Assembly (NCBI GenBank): GCA_035048495.1
Contig: CM068545.1
Span: 34,796,225-34,860,224, forward strand
DNA: 64,000 nucleotides
Source: Euptelea pleiosperma
Lineage: Eukaryota > Streptophyta > Magnoliopsida > Ranunculales > Eupteleaceae
Direction of reading: 5' to 3'
The notes beneath the pieces were generated by a model. The model worked only from the letters and a program-made list of their open reading frames with translations. It did no database searches and was not told the DNA's origin. Each line of letters opens with the position of its first letter. Position 1 is the stretch's first letter. This document shows, piece by piece, positions 50,708 through 61,422 of the stretch. The position numbers and the translations under genes were made by a program.

Positions 50708-51659
50708 TAGGGGTGTCAATCTGGCCCTCCTGTAAGGGGGCCCTGCCCTACCCTACCCTACCCTACCTTTTGAAAGCCCTAAAAAGAGGGCTTTATTTTT
50801 TTATAAATTTCAAGCCCTTGGGGTCGGGTGGGGCCCAAATATGTAAGGCTCTTCTAAATAAGGGCCGGCTAGGGTCACACTCAAGGGGGCAGTCCTACCG
50901 GGCCTTTAGCAAATCATCTATGTTATATTTATTTTTTAAAATTATATTCTCTAAAACAACACCCATAATGCATCTTTTTTTTTAGAAAATGGCAAACTAA
51001 GTGTATGGTATATAAAAATGGATTGTTTTAAGGGCACCTGTTATTGGTAACTTAAAGTGTCCAACTGTTAATGAGAGTTCCAAACTAAGCTACCTAAGGA
51101 ATCGAACCCTTTTTTGAAAAACTAAACATACAAAAGAAAATGGAGAAACAAAAGAAAATGGAGAAACTGGTTGGCATGGTCTCTCAGGTTCCTTAGGTAC
51201 GCATGTTACAATGTTATTGGTGTTGGACGCTACAATTATCCTAAAAAAAATACAATTTTGGACAATTTTCAACCGATTGAGTTATTCCAAAATTATGACT
51301 GCCCCAAATCGTTCCTATTTTGAAGTTCAAAATCATTCAAAAATGACTTTTTCTAGTTTAAATTTATAATATATCATTTATTTTATCGAGATTTATAAAG
51401 AGACCAGAAGGTTAATTTTTAAAATTATGATCATTCGTTGAAAAATCTATGTAAGATTAAACCAAAGAAACACGTTACCAAGCCAAATGCCCCATTAAAG
51501 CATCCACTTTTTCTATTAAATTTTTTTATATTGTTAATATTTTTCTTCTAGGCCCTGAACCGGCCCTAGCCGGTTCAGGCCTTCTAAGGGCTAGGGCCTC
51601 ACCTTTATAAGTGAGGGTAGGGCTAGGGTCGGGCTAGGCCCTACCCTTTGATAGCCCTA
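50708..51659. mobile_element. hAT-type non-autonomous element, GGCCCTA-rich
   Basis: 952 bp with inverted ends TAGGGGTGTCAA and TAGGGCTATCAA (right end read inward). The 8-bp duplication is TCTCTGAT (50700-50707) / TCTCTGAC (51660-51667), one mismatch. Both ends are rich in CCCTACCCTA or AGGGCTAGGG. The middle (~51000-51250) holds a weaker inverted pair (AGCTACCTAAGGAA / TTCCTTAGGTACG; GTGTCCAAC / GTTGGACGC), possibly a nested small element. Non-coding. Confidence 0.75.
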
Positions 51660-51769
51660 TCTCTGACTAGACACTTAGTCCATGATATGTTGAGCATTGG
51701 TTATGTGGGCCCACCTGATGTGGAACATGACACATGGAGCCCTCGTCATATGGGACCTACTTGATATTT

Positions 51770-52161
51770 GGGTTGGGCTCCAATTACCGCCCTAAAATTA
51801 CAGAATCCGATTACAGACATAATATGGCATTATGTCTGTAATCGGATTCTTGACCGTATGAATGTTTGGCCAATCCCTAAGTGAACCTACAGACCAAAAA
51901 TCAGCCAGATTACTGATTTATAGGCGTTGGATTGGACTTATTTTCATGGGTTGATCTCAACTTTGAAATTTGATCCGTATTTGAGCTACAAATATCCAAC
52001 ACCTAGAAATCACTAATCAGGCTGAATTTTGGTTTCTTTCTACACCAAGGGATTGGCCAAACATCCATACGGTCAGAGTCCTCTAATAGTATGCCACGTG
52101 GCTCATATTGTGTCCTGTAACCGGAGCCTGTCATTTTAGGGCGGTAACTGGAGCCCGACCC
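51770..52161. mobile_element. G-box MITE with 29-bp TIRs and internal hairpin
   Basis: 392 bp. Ends GGGTTGGGCTCCAATTACCG and GGGTCGGGCTCCAGTTACCG (read inward) extend to 29 bp. Exact 9-bp duplication TTGATATTT at 51761-51769 and 52162-52170. The interior matches the GAGTAAAAC family (GACCGTATGAATGTTTGGCC, fold-back halves, CCACGTGG at 52094-52101) but the outer ends differ, so it is a subfamily with exchanged termini. It contains a perfect palindrome at 51802-51850. Confidence 0.88.
51802..51850. repeat. perfect 22-bp-arm palindrome
   Basis: The left arm AGAATCCGATTACAGACATAAT (split here: AGAATCCGATT + ACAGACATAAT), a 5-base spacer ATGGC and the exact complement to 51850. It lies near the left end of the MITE at 51770-52161 and has no counterpart in the other copies. 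Confidence 0.9.
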
Positions 52162-52187
52162 TTGATATTTAGTTAACATGGAAAACA

Positions 52188-52240
52188 GTAAATTTTGATG
52201 ACCAGACCCTGTCATCAAAGGAGATGACAGGGCACGTGGA
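52188..52240. repeat. fragment of G-box MITE arm
   Basis: AATTTTGATGACCAGACCC, GTCATC and GATGACAGGGCACGTGG recall the terminal arm of the GAGTAAAAC family. Only ~50 bp is present; CACGTG at 52234-52239. Confidence 0.45.
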
Positions 52241-52330
52241 TTTTGTACGGGCTGACCACCTCGGCATCACCACACACGTACTCGGGGTGTACTTGAGTGC
52301 TTTTTGCCACATCACTTACCTGGGTACGGT

Positions 52331-52416
52331 AAGGGCCGTGCATTTTAACGGTGCGTAATGTAACGGGGTAGGTTCGAAACCTTTATAATGGCCGATTTTT
52401 AAACCTTGGTACCTAC
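52331..52416. repeat. fragment of the ATTATAACGG hAT MITE family
   Basis: TTTTAACGGTGCGTAATG, GGGGTAGGTTCGAA and GGCCGATTTTTAAACCTTG match the right end of the elements at 1294-1610 and 58653-59426. The left half is absent. Confidence 0.55.
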
Positions 52417-53146
52417 TACCACACTGGGTACCAATTTCTTAACAGGGCCAAAAATGATGAGTTGCAAGACATTTGGAAGACTTATGCTGTGACAAAAGAT
52501 ATAACTCTATAAACAGAGTTGAATGGCAAAATAAGATTTTATGTTGCCAGCCCTATACATTTGGGATAAGGCGCAGATGATGGTAATGATGCCGGGATAT
52601 ATTAGATGGATGAAAGTCAGCTAAAATGGTGCCTTAATGCCAATCATCCAAACCTTTTGAAACCTAGAAAACCATTGTCAATTTCTCAATTCTTTCTATC
52701 TCAAAGATTCATGATTTTGTTTTTATCTACATTTCATACCTGACAACTACGATGAAATAATACATGGACCTGGGTGGCTGGAGATTTGTTCTCTCAAATC
52801 CTCTGTCAAAGGAATGGAGACCACATATTTTCTTCTTGGAACTTCACAAAGGATCCTCACCAGTTACATTCTGAGTGCTTATTCTTATACCTTGCGAATC
52901 CCCTAAAAGAACCTCAGACCAGTAGAGGCACTGGCACCAACTCGGCAAAAAATTAATTTTCTTCACTCACCACCCACTCTGCCAATCTCGTTTTGGTTAT
53001 CTGGTCTCACACTCCTCAAACTTTGTAGTTAGTGGAGAGGCATGCAAACCGACCATGTGTGCTTAAAACTGATAATGAGGAAAAACCTTTAGAAAAAAGT
53101 TATACATACAGTTGTATATTCAACATGTATTTTTTATTTTTGAAGC
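52417..53146. other. intergenic, no gene recognised
   Basis: No coding region or repeat boundary recognised in this ~730-bp stretch. Confidence 0.5.
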
Positions 53147-53665
53147 CGAGGGTATCCGGGCCTCTTAGAGTTGGAGCACTCGACTAGTCCCCAGGGAGAC
53201 ACTACTCAACCCTCCCCACGTGCCAAGTGTTCTGGGAGAGTTTTTTTTTTTGAACTACTCTATTACGAAGAAAAGAGAAGCTACAAGGATATCGACTCCT
53301 CAGGGCTAAAAACAACATGCCAAAAAACAGAAACAGAGAAAATACAAACTATTGGATATCTCTGTTACAAAGAAGGTCCCTAACGGCAAACGAAATTGTC
53401 AATTAACAATCTGCGGCATCCTCAAAAGACTTTGGACAAAAATAATAGCAATCCCTTGATGTTAATAATGATATTAGCCACAGATTCTTCTTTTCCTTCA
53501 AATACCCTACGATTACGTTCTTTCCAAAGACCCCAGCAAATGGCAAAAGGGAGCAATCTCTATAAAATATGCCCTCTAGAAGAGAAAGCCTGGGAAAGTT
53601 TGATGTGGACTGAGCCACTTATTGTTACTCTTCCAGAGGGTGGTCCCAAGGAGAGTTGAACTCAG
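53147..53665 (-). mobile_element. second SINE-like retroposon copy, split by a LINE
   Basis: The minus strand matches the retroposon at 49729-49950 in two pieces. One is 53665-53599 (GAGTTCAACTCTCCTTGGGA, GTGGCTCAGTCCACATC). The other is 53240-53147 (GGGGACTAGTCGAGTGCTCC, GGCCCGGATACCCTC), followed by an A-rich tail seen as T's at ~53128-53145. The break is filled by the LINE end at 53241-53588. Confidence 0.65.
53241..53588 (-). mobile_element. 5'-truncated LINE (L1-type) 3' end
   Basis: The minus strand reads LWKERNRRVFEGKEE followed by SVANIIINIKGLLLFLSKVF, typical of the C-terminal end of plant L1 ORF2. A poly(A) tail (T run 53241-53251) is at its 3' end. Flanks TCTGGGAGAG (53231-53240) and CCTGGGAAAG (53589-53598) form an imperfect target duplication. 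A classic 5'-truncated LINE insertion. Confidence 0.75.
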
Positions 53666-55639
53666 AAGCTTCTCGCTTTCTAGAGCAAAATATTCAACAA
53701 GTATCAAAACCCGCTTCCACCTTTTGAGTTACTGATCTCATTAAAAATAAGCTTACCCTAACATTTTCACTTGCCCGCCAAAAACAAAAAAATGTATCCG
53801 CCAGCCTTTCAAACGCTTCATGAGGGACATTTGATATTTACAGAAACAGTAGGCCATGAGCTGCTAATTCTCAAAGCGTAGGCTTTGATGGGATTTGCAT
53901 TGAAGAGATTGAATATACTCTTAACAAGGACTGTCCTAATATATTCCCGCGAAGGGAGAGTGAATGACTTCAGTATTCAGTCATGCAAACTAAAAAAAGG
54001 ACCTCTGACATCAGTCAGTGGATCCTCCTCTTTCTACCAAGAAAAACTGAGATCTAGTCATCACCAGTAGAAATCAAATAGTAAAAGTACTGGCAAACTG
54101 TCGATAAGATACACAAATCTGAATATGACAGAGCCAACGAGGAGGGTGAAATACATGAAGGATAAAGAGTTAAAAAGGGAAATCCTAAGCAATGGCCACA
54201 CCACCCAATTAGTGAATCATTGTGAGGAGGATGTTAAATGACCTCGGTCTTGGTTGAGAACAACAAAGACCCCTTAGCATTTGTCACTAATGATTTTCTC
54301 GGACTGTTTGAAGCACAAGAGCAAGTGTTCTAAGATCTCTTTACGCAATTCTTACAATTCACACCCCCATTCTAGCAAGTATGAACTATGAAGTGTAGAT
54401 CACCAATTTCAGATGACAAGCATTCGACAAGGAAAAAGTTAGAGAAAGCCAATCCTACTAACATTTTGCCATGATCAATATAACAAAAGAATGTTAACAG
54501 ACCAATCATCTTTTAACCAAACATGAGTAATATACAACAGTGAATGGCAACACAGTGTTGAATAGGAATCTACCCCCACGCAGAGCAGAGCATCTGTATT
54601 AACCCTAAAACAACTGCAGAGTTGAGTGGTTTTCCATGAGAGAGAACATTGTAAGAGAGTAAAAAACTCAATCTCTCTCTTTAGACTTCATTCGTGAGCT
54701 TCACAATTGATTAATCGAGAACTGTAAATTGGAAATCAACAATTAATCAAAATGACAAATGACAACGGTGAGGAATAATCAACAGCATGAATTTATATGT
54801 TGATAGCAGAATTCAATGAGGACAGGCCAACATAGGGCGAACACCTTTTATTTTGTAAACTAGGATTATGCCCAAACTTGTAACGAAAGAGCATAATGTT
54901 AATTCAAGCATGAAGGTATCAACACTGTTTTCCACCAACTACTCCTGCCAGCATTGAAATTTTCCAACATGAATGCCCCCAATGGACCCCTACTGAACCA
55001 TACAAACAACGAACACATCTGTCCAGACACTGCCAAACTTATATAACTGACTAGACCAACTCTCTTACATCAGAAACTTGTATATAGTACCCCTCGAAAC
55101 TGAGAACGAATGAATTGCCTAAACATTGGTTTTTAGCAGTGATGATCCATGTCCACAGACATCTAATTCCATAATTGCCACCACATTACTTAACAAATAG
55201 ATGTCTAATTCAAGAATTATATCTCCAGCACTGCTTATGAACATACTTCCAGAGAAATGCCACAAAACAACACTGCATAAATTCTTTCGTTTAAAATAAA
55301 TAAAGAAAAATCCAAAAAAATTTGCTCGCAGAAAAGGAAAATTAGAAGAAATATAAAGGACCAGCAAAACAATAACATAGCAAAGGCAGGGCAAAAAAAC
55401 TCTTTATCTCCTCTATTGCTAAGGAGTGAATTCATTGAAAACATAATTTAGCAGGTAGAGCTCAAAAGGCAGATGCACCACTTATTGACAGCACAAACTG
55501 CAAGGCAAAACAATAATTGCGAAGCCTAAGCAGAGAATCCATGGTGAGCCATGCTACCCCATTTAAAATAAGGGAAAAAAAAACAACATCAATCCCTAAT
55601 TCAAAAACCAACTAGCAAGTGAGCAAGCAAGAGCAAAGC
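53666..55639. other. PGD 3' flank, no gene recognised
   Basis: About 2 kb without a coding region or clear repeat. The part nearest PGD (roughly 55400-55639) should include its 3' untranslated region. A candidate minus-strand AATAAA-type signal is at ~55297-55302, but I cannot fix the transcript end. Confidence 0.45.
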
Positions 55640-57127
55640 TCAGTTAAAAGCACCTACACCAGTCTTACTCTGCCTGGCAAGCTTTGTCCACTCCGTATGG
55701 AATGACCCCGGACGATCAATCCGCTCGTAGGTGTGCGCCCCAAACAAGTCCCTCTGTGCCTGGACAAGGTTTGCGGGCAGTCTCGCACGCCTATATGTGT
55801 CAAAGTAAGCAAGACTAGCACACATCCCCGGAGTGCTAATCCCTGCTTGGATAGCCAAACCCACAACCCTCCTCCACGCCGCCTGCCTCTGAACCATCTC
55901 CCTTGCAAATTCAGGATCAACAACCAAACTAGCCAATTGAGGATTCCGCTGGTATGCCTTCTTGATCCGATCCAAGAACACAGCTCGTATAATGCACCCA
56001 CCTTTCCAAATCCTTGCCATTTCCCCCAAATTCAGATTCCAACCCTTCTCAACACTCTTTGCTCTCAACAAGTTCATTCCTTGAGCATAACTACAAATCT
56101 TGGATGCATACAATGCCTGCCTCACATCATCGATTAATCTTTTCTTATCAATTCCTGTCCTCGCTACTCCCACCTCCTCTCTCATGCCCGCCTCCTTCAA
56201 AGCAGCCGCCGCCGCTTCTCTCTCCTCTTTCAACCCACTCAAATACCTACAATCCAACGAGGCGGCAATAGTCGGAGCAGCAACCGACAACTCCGCCGCT
56301 TGTTGAACCGTCCACTTCCCAGTTCCCTTCATCCCCGTCTTATCCAAAATCTTATCGACCAATTCCCCATCACCATGTTCATCCTTAACCTTAAATATAT
56401 CGGCCGTTATCTCAATCAAGAAGCTCTCAAGCTCCCCACTGTTCCACTCGGAGAAGATCTCCGCCAATTCAGAATTCGACAACCCCCCAACGATTTTCAA
56501 CACATCATAAGCCTCTGATATCAATTGCATATCGCCATACTCGATACCATTATGAACCATCTTAACGAAATTCCCCGACCCGCCTTCGCCGATATACGTC
56601 ACGCACGGGCCATCCTCGACCTGCGCGGCGACCTTCTTCACAATGTCCTCGATGTTCTGGTACGCCTGGTAAGATCCACCGGGCATGAGAGATGGTCCAT
56701 TACGGGCACCCTCTTCGCCGCCCGACACGCCCATACCCAGATAGAGAATACCCTTATCGGCAACTTCGCGCATACGACGCTCGGTGTTCTCGTACCACTC
56801 GTTACCACCATCAATGATGCAGTCGCCGGATTCCATGAACTCAGATAGAGCGGCGATGGTTTGATCAACGGGGGAACCAGCCTTGACGAGGATGACAACG
56901 GATCTGGGCCGTTGGATTGAGAGGACGAAGTCGCGAGGAGAGTAGTGACCGGTGAGGGGGAGATCCCCTTCTTTCTTAGCGCGGTCGAGGGTTTCGTCGA
57001 CTTTTGAGGTGGTACGATTGTAGACGGAGATGGGGAAGCCTTTCTCAGCGATGTTGAGGGCTAGGTTTTGGCCCATCACAGCTAGGCCAGCGAGGCCGAT
57101 GCGTGAGAGAGCTGCTGAAGCTTCCAT
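55640..57127 (-). CDS. PGD: 6-phosphogluconate dehydrogenase, decarboxylating
   Basis: Third step of the oxidative pentose phosphate pathway: 6-phosphogluconate + NADP+ to ribulose 5-phosphate + CO2 + NADPH, acting as a homodimer. An uninterrupted 495-codon frame, matching the intronless coding sequences and ~490-residue length of plant PGD. The NADP fold starts at residue 10 with IGLAGLAVMGQNLALNIA. The substrate loop is at ~131-151 (GMGVSGGEEGARNGPSLMPG). Catalytic Lys189 and Glu196 lie in KMVHNGIEYGDM. The family signature ILDKTGMKGTGKW is at 260-272, followed by the all-helical domain (IWKGGCIIRAVFLDRI, ~373-388). C-terminal tail: QRDLFGAHTYERID. The short MEASAALS start has no clear transit peptide and the end GVGAFN is not a peroxisomal PTS1, so a cytosolic form is favoured. 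GC content is higher than in the surroundings. Intact. Confidence 0.97.
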   Translation of the reverse strand: MEASAALSRIGLAGLAVMGQNLALNIAEKGFPISVYNRTTSKVDETLDRAKKEGDLPLTGHYSPRDFVLSIQRPRSVVILVKAGSPVDQTIAALSEFMESGDCIIDGGNEWYENTERRMREVADKGILYLGMGVSGGEEGARNGPSLMPGGSYQAYQNIEDIVKKVAAQVEDGPCVTYIGEGGSGNFVKMVHNGIEYGDMQLISEAYDVLKIVGGLSNSELAEIFSEWNSGELESFLIEITADIFKVKDEHGDGELVDKILDKTGMKGTGKWTVQQAAELSVAAPTIAASLDCRYLSGLKEEREAAAAALKEAGMREEVGVARTGIDKKRLIDDVRQALYASKICSYAQGMNLLRAKSVEKGWNLNLGEMARIWKGGCIIRAVFLDRIKKAYQRNPQLASLVVDPEFAREMVQRQAAWRRVVGLAIQAGISTPGMCASLAYFDTYRRARLPANLVQAQRDLFGAHTYERIDRPGSFHTEWTKLARQSKTGVGAFN

Positions 57128-57159
57128 GGCGGACGAAGGAAGAGAAATTAGGTTAGGGG

Positions 57160-57167
57160 TAGGGTTT
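57160..57167 (-). promoter_or_regulatory. telo-box in the PGD 5' leader
   Basis: TAGGGTTT on the plus strand reads AAACCCTA on the coding strand, about 33 bp before the ATG, followed by CCCCTAACC. The same type of motif lies before GAPCp. Confidence 0.4.
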
Positions 57168-57599
57168 TGCAGAGGGAGAGAAGAAAAGAGTGAAAGCTTA
57201 GAGATGGAGGTTGGAGACTTGGGACATTTTTATTAGAATTTCTATGGATTTTGACGGACCCGTCGAGGAATCGAAAGGCCAGTCACTGAAGGGCTGGCGT
57301 TAGGGTCGATGCTCCCTCTGGTGGTTGTGTTCTTGTTGATAAATGGTTATATCAAGGTGCTAGGAGCATAGAAGTTGGTGCTCCTGCGTGCTATATTTCT
57401 TACACGTGTCATGATGGATCAATTGACCTGTTCTTCGATGGCTAAGAATAAAGTGTGTTTCGTGATCGTGAAGGATATTGTTTAGTCAACAGATGAGCGG
57501 CTGGGATTGATGGATTGATGGGCACCTTTGATTGGTTTGGCATTATTTAATTTTGCTTGTGCTTGTGTAAGGCTGCTAGATATTTCCATAAATTTAGTA

Positions 57600-57992
57600 G
57601 AGTAGACCTTTGCTGACGGACGTTGATGATGGACCATATGAGCCACGTGGCACAATTTTGGAGATCGATGACCTTATGGATGTTTGGCCCAACCCCAGGT
57701 AGATCTACAGACCAAAAATTAGCCTCATTAGTGATTTCTAGGCGTTGGATTGGAGTCGTTTGCATGGATTGCTTTTTAACCGTGGAATTCGAGCATTATC
57801 TGGGGCAAAAAAGATCCAAAGGTTTGAAATCACTACTCTGGCGCCTTAATTTTGGTATCTACGTCCACCTACGGATAGGGAGGGCAAAGGCAAACATCCA
57901 CACGGTTAGTGGTCTCTAAAAGTATGCCACGTGGTTCATACTGCTGTCCGTCATCAACATTGATGACCAACGACGTCAGCAAAGTTCGACAC
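57600..57992. mobile_element. G-box MITE (GAGTAAAAC family) upstream of PGD
   Basis: 393 bp from GAGTAGACCTTTGCTGACGG to GACGTCAGCAAAGTTCGACAC, with fold-back halves around GAGCATTATCTGGGGC. CCACGTGG at 57643-57650 and 57927-57934. Flanks AATTTAGTA / GATTTGGTG agree at 6 of 9 positions, consistent with a decayed duplication. It lies ~470 bp upstream of the PGD start codon. Confidence 0.8.
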
Positions 57993-58176
57993 GATTTGGT
58001 GGTGGATGGATGCCGTGTCACCTACCTGAGAACCAAATTAGATGTGGACACCAGATGGTCGTTGGATATGATCGACGGCTGTAAAGATTATTAGGTAGTT
58101 GTCAATAATCTTCCCCGTCTACCCGTGGAATTTCAGTTGACCACTCTTCTATTATGATATCTGGCCAGGAAAAAGA

Positions 58177-58553
58177 TTTAACAAGGTAGCCCGAAACTTT
58201 TTCAAATTCGGAAGCACGATTTTTGTTACTCACCAGTGTCATATGGGCCCACTGATCGCATGGATGTTTATCCCACCCCTTGGCGGATACACACACCAAA
58301 ATTTACCCTGACTAGTAATCTATAACCATTAGATTTGAGCACTTTTTAAGGCGTTCGTATAGCCGTTGAATGCAAACCATTTATTTTAGTACTAAAACCA
58401 ACGGTTAAAAAATATCAATCAAGCTAATTTTTGGTTTGAATATCTACTAAGGGGTGGGCTAAACATCCATGCGGTCAGTGGGCACAGATGGCAGCGGTGA
58501 CTACCAAAATGCCGCTTCCGCATTTGAAAAGATCTCAGGTATACCTTGTTACA
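58177..58553. mobile_element. fold-back MITE, TGTAACAAGGTA family
   Basis: Inverted ends TTAACAAGGTA...TTTTTCAAATTCGGAAGC and TGTAACAAGGTATACCTGAG...TTTTCAAATGCGGAAGC (read inward). The interior shares TGGATGTTTATCCCACCCC and the fold-back halves with the copy at 61891-62257. Related in design but not in ends to the GAGTAAAAC family. Duplication not clear. Confidence 0.7.
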
Positions 58554-58652
58554 TCACGACCTTATCTGGCCATCAAAAAGGCAACAGAATAAGTTGACTG
58601 GATGGATAGGATCTTCACGTCGAGCTGATTGCGATCCAAATGTAAGATGTGA

Positions 58653-59426
58653 CAAGGTTTTAAAAGGCCCCTCCATTTAACGGATTGGAGGCATTACCTT
58701 TTTTCCCATTATAACGGCCATTATAATGGATTGTAACGCACATGATCAAAAATGAAAAAATAACGGGAAAAACGGAAACATACGGATTTAAAATTCAAAT
58801 TTTCAGCAAAATTTATGACGGAAAATAATGGAACTAAAGGGCCTTTTTTAACAAGTCAGGCTCAGCGGTCACATAATTTCACTCAAAATCACACACAATT
58901 TTGGTTACCCACGTGGAAGATAAATCAATGGCTAATTTTTGGTGAGGATGATCTCCTCACCATATAGATCACCCCTACAAAAAATCAGCCCATTCTGAAA
59001 TTTCTAACACCATCAAATGATGGATTCAAGTTAACGATAAAAATAGACGGTCCATAATTCTTCAACTTGTAAACCATGCTATGAATATCAAAATGATTTG
59101 AATTTTTGTGAGGGTGATCTCCTCACCATAGAGATCATCCACACCAAAAATCACCCCATTCCAAAACTATTAATCTATACATTGGCCCCCAACAATTTTT
59201 GTGTGTGAATTTGTGAGTGAAATTATGTGGCCGCTGAACCTGACCCTTTTAACAAATATTTTCATAAATTATCACTCATTATTATAAAAAAAAATAGTCA
59301 TTATAAATTTATAACAAAAATAACGCCGTCATATTTTGAAAGTTAAAACTATATAAAGTAACGGGGGAGGTCCATTTCCATTACAACGGCCATTATTTTC
59401 GGTATAAGAGCTGTTTTTAAACCATG
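58653..59426. mobile_element. hAT-type MITE (ATTATAACGG family) carrying a nested insert
   Basis: Ends CAAGGTTTTAAAAGGCCCC and CATGGTTTAAAAACAGC (read inward). The 8-bp duplication is AGATGTGA (58645-58652) / AGATATGA (59427-59434), one mismatch. The length is doubled by the element at 58855-59246. Confidence 0.85.
58855..59246. mobile_element. Mutator-type MITE nested in a hAT MITE
   Basis: 392 bp with ~30-bp inverted ends (GTCAGGCTCAGCGGTCACAT at the left; GTCAGGTTCAGCGGCCACAT read inward from the right, preceded by GG). Exact 9-bp duplication TTTTAACAA at 58846-58854 and 59247-59255. It contains two GGTGATCTCCTCACCATA-type palindromic blocks near 58940 and 59112. Non-coding. Confidence 0.9.
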
Positions 59427-60529
59427 AGATATGATGCTGACTCTAATGGCAACCGGATTGGTGATTTTTACCCACACAAGCGATAGCAGCGATTTGGGGC
59501 TCACGCGTTGGAGTTCCTCAATACACGCAGATTTGATTTTGTCTATGGAAATGAAAAGTATAAGGAGACAGTAGGCGTTGGTTGCCAGAGAATTTTGTTT
59601 CTCGCCGTTGAAAGAATTTGATCATAAAGAAAGTGGTTATAGAGGTTGTGGGTGAACTGACTAGAGTTGTTATGAGAGAAGTCCAATTCATTGGAAACTT
59701 ATTGCGTGAATTAACGCTGTGAAAGAAAGTCTTTATCTGTGATGTGCCACATCAGAGGGGGTTCAATTTCGAAAGGAATTGAGCTTTTTTTTAGAATCTT
59801 TTATTACTCATGTTAATCCGATATTTAAGAAAGTCTTCTAATATGTGTTTAGTTGTGATTAGGGATCTTATTTTCCTCGTTGCGTTGTGATGGACTCACC
59901 AAGCTGAAAAACAATCGGTCTGTTCTCTTTAATCAGAAATACTTAGAAGGGGGGTTGATTAGGTATTTAAAATTAATTAATCCTAAACAGTTTTACTGGT
60001 CTTTGGTAGGGAAATAAAATCGCATGCCTTAGTTGTTTGATAAAGATTATAACAACCGATTCAAATCGAATATACCTTCATGGTATATTTTCTTTTCGTC
60101 GTTTGCTCTAATCAATATAGATAGTGAAATACAAATAAACAATCACACAAGATAAAAGATTTTTACGTAGAAACCTTAACCAAGGAAAAAACCACGGGAC
60201 CACGTCCAGACGGAAAGTATCACTAACTGCAAAGTTAAACGAAACAAAGGTTACCTAAGCAGTACCATTGCAAATACAGCTTCCAACCTTAGCCAAGGCC
60301 TACTGCCGATGCGTCGTCACGTCCTCTGAATCAACGCTACGAGTGAACGCGCGCCCTCCTAGGCAAGAAGCCTTGTCCGCTTGTTCAGTTTGGTACACCC
60401 CAAACCTACCGTCGATTAGCCACTCTGATCTTAATTCTCAACACTCCAATCTTTGTCGAAGGTGAATGATTCAGTACTCCCTGAACCCTAAGTTGCTCAA
60501 TAGGTGTTGAGTCACATTGGTACATTTAG
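59427..60529. other. intergenic, possible LTR fragment
   Basis: No gene. A stretch near 60140-60200 (TTTTTACGTAGAAACC, then AAAAAACCACGGGACCACG) resembles sequence seen near plant retrotransposon LTRs, but no boundaries are visible. Confidence 0.35.
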
Positions 60530-60659
60530 GTAGTGTTTGGGAACACTTCTTGGGAAGCATTTCTCCAACTTTTGGGGCTGAGAAACGCTTCCTCAGCGTA
60601 AATCTCTGTTTGGGTAGCTAAAGTGCTTTGGCTTCCAGCTTCTAAAAGAAACTAGAATC

Positions 60660-60701
60660 ACTTTTTTAAGAAACACCTCAGAGGGTGTTTCTTAAAAAAG
60701 T
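60660..60701. repeat. perfect 18-bp-arm hairpin
   Basis: ACTTTTTTAAGAAACACC, a 6-base loop TCAGAG and the exact complement. It lies in a stretch (60530-60720) that contains CTTGGGAAGCATTTC twice, possibly a small MITE. Confidence 0.8.
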
Positions 60702-60719
60702 CTTTCCAAACTTCCGTGG

Positions 60720-61422
60720 GAAGCATTTCACCGTCAAAATGGTTTGGGTGTTTTAACCTTTTTGTCCTGCAAAAAATCTCTTTCTCGGCAACCTCCCTCC
60801 AACATTCATCTAAAGACCAGTTCCACTTTAAGAGACGATCGTTTCCAACTCTCTCCCATGGCAACCTCCTTCCAACATTCATCCAAATAAGAGAATCGTT
60901 TTCAGCTTCATCCATTCTAGATCTTCTTCGACCCAGCCTTAAGATCCAAATCTCCAATTGACAACCTCATGACCTTCAATCAAAGAACCCATACATTTCA
61001 ACTCAAACCCAAAGTAAAGTCCCAAAAGAACTAATCACCGTCTCCAACACCTCAAGTATTCTGATCTTCAACTTTTATAGTTCATAGGGTTTCAAAGTCT
61101 CCAAACCTAAAGCTTCCCTCACCCAAATGCACATGAAATCATGCATTCCATAGCACAAGAGCAACCAAAACCAGCACAAATGGATCAAGAGCTGCATAAA
61201 GCACGAAATCACCAGATCTCAACTTATAACTACAATAGATGACTCGAGAAAATTCTAGATCGAGCTCCAGATTCGTCAATTCTCATTGTAAATCACTCAT
61301 TTGAACACAAATTCTTCTTCGTGATTTGATTTTACAAGAGAATGAGAGAAATTTACATAACATTTTTGGGGATTCACATCTGAAATCCACCTTTTAGCTA
61401 CTTTCTAGCTTGGTTTTTCCAA
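60720..61422. other. intergenic, no gene recognised
   Basis: About 700 bp with CAACCTCCCTCCAACATTCATC repeated in part near 60790 and 60861 (spacing ~71). No coding homology. Confidence 0.45.

Noticed and set aside
50735..50767. CCCTA repeats as an interstitial telomere tract
   Set aside because: The unit is CCCTA, not the plant telomere CCCTAAA, and the run is the end region of the hAT-type element at 50708-51659.
56525..56848. 107-codon plus-strand open frame
   Set aside because: It is antisense to the strongly conserved PGD coding sequence and is a codon-composition shadow.
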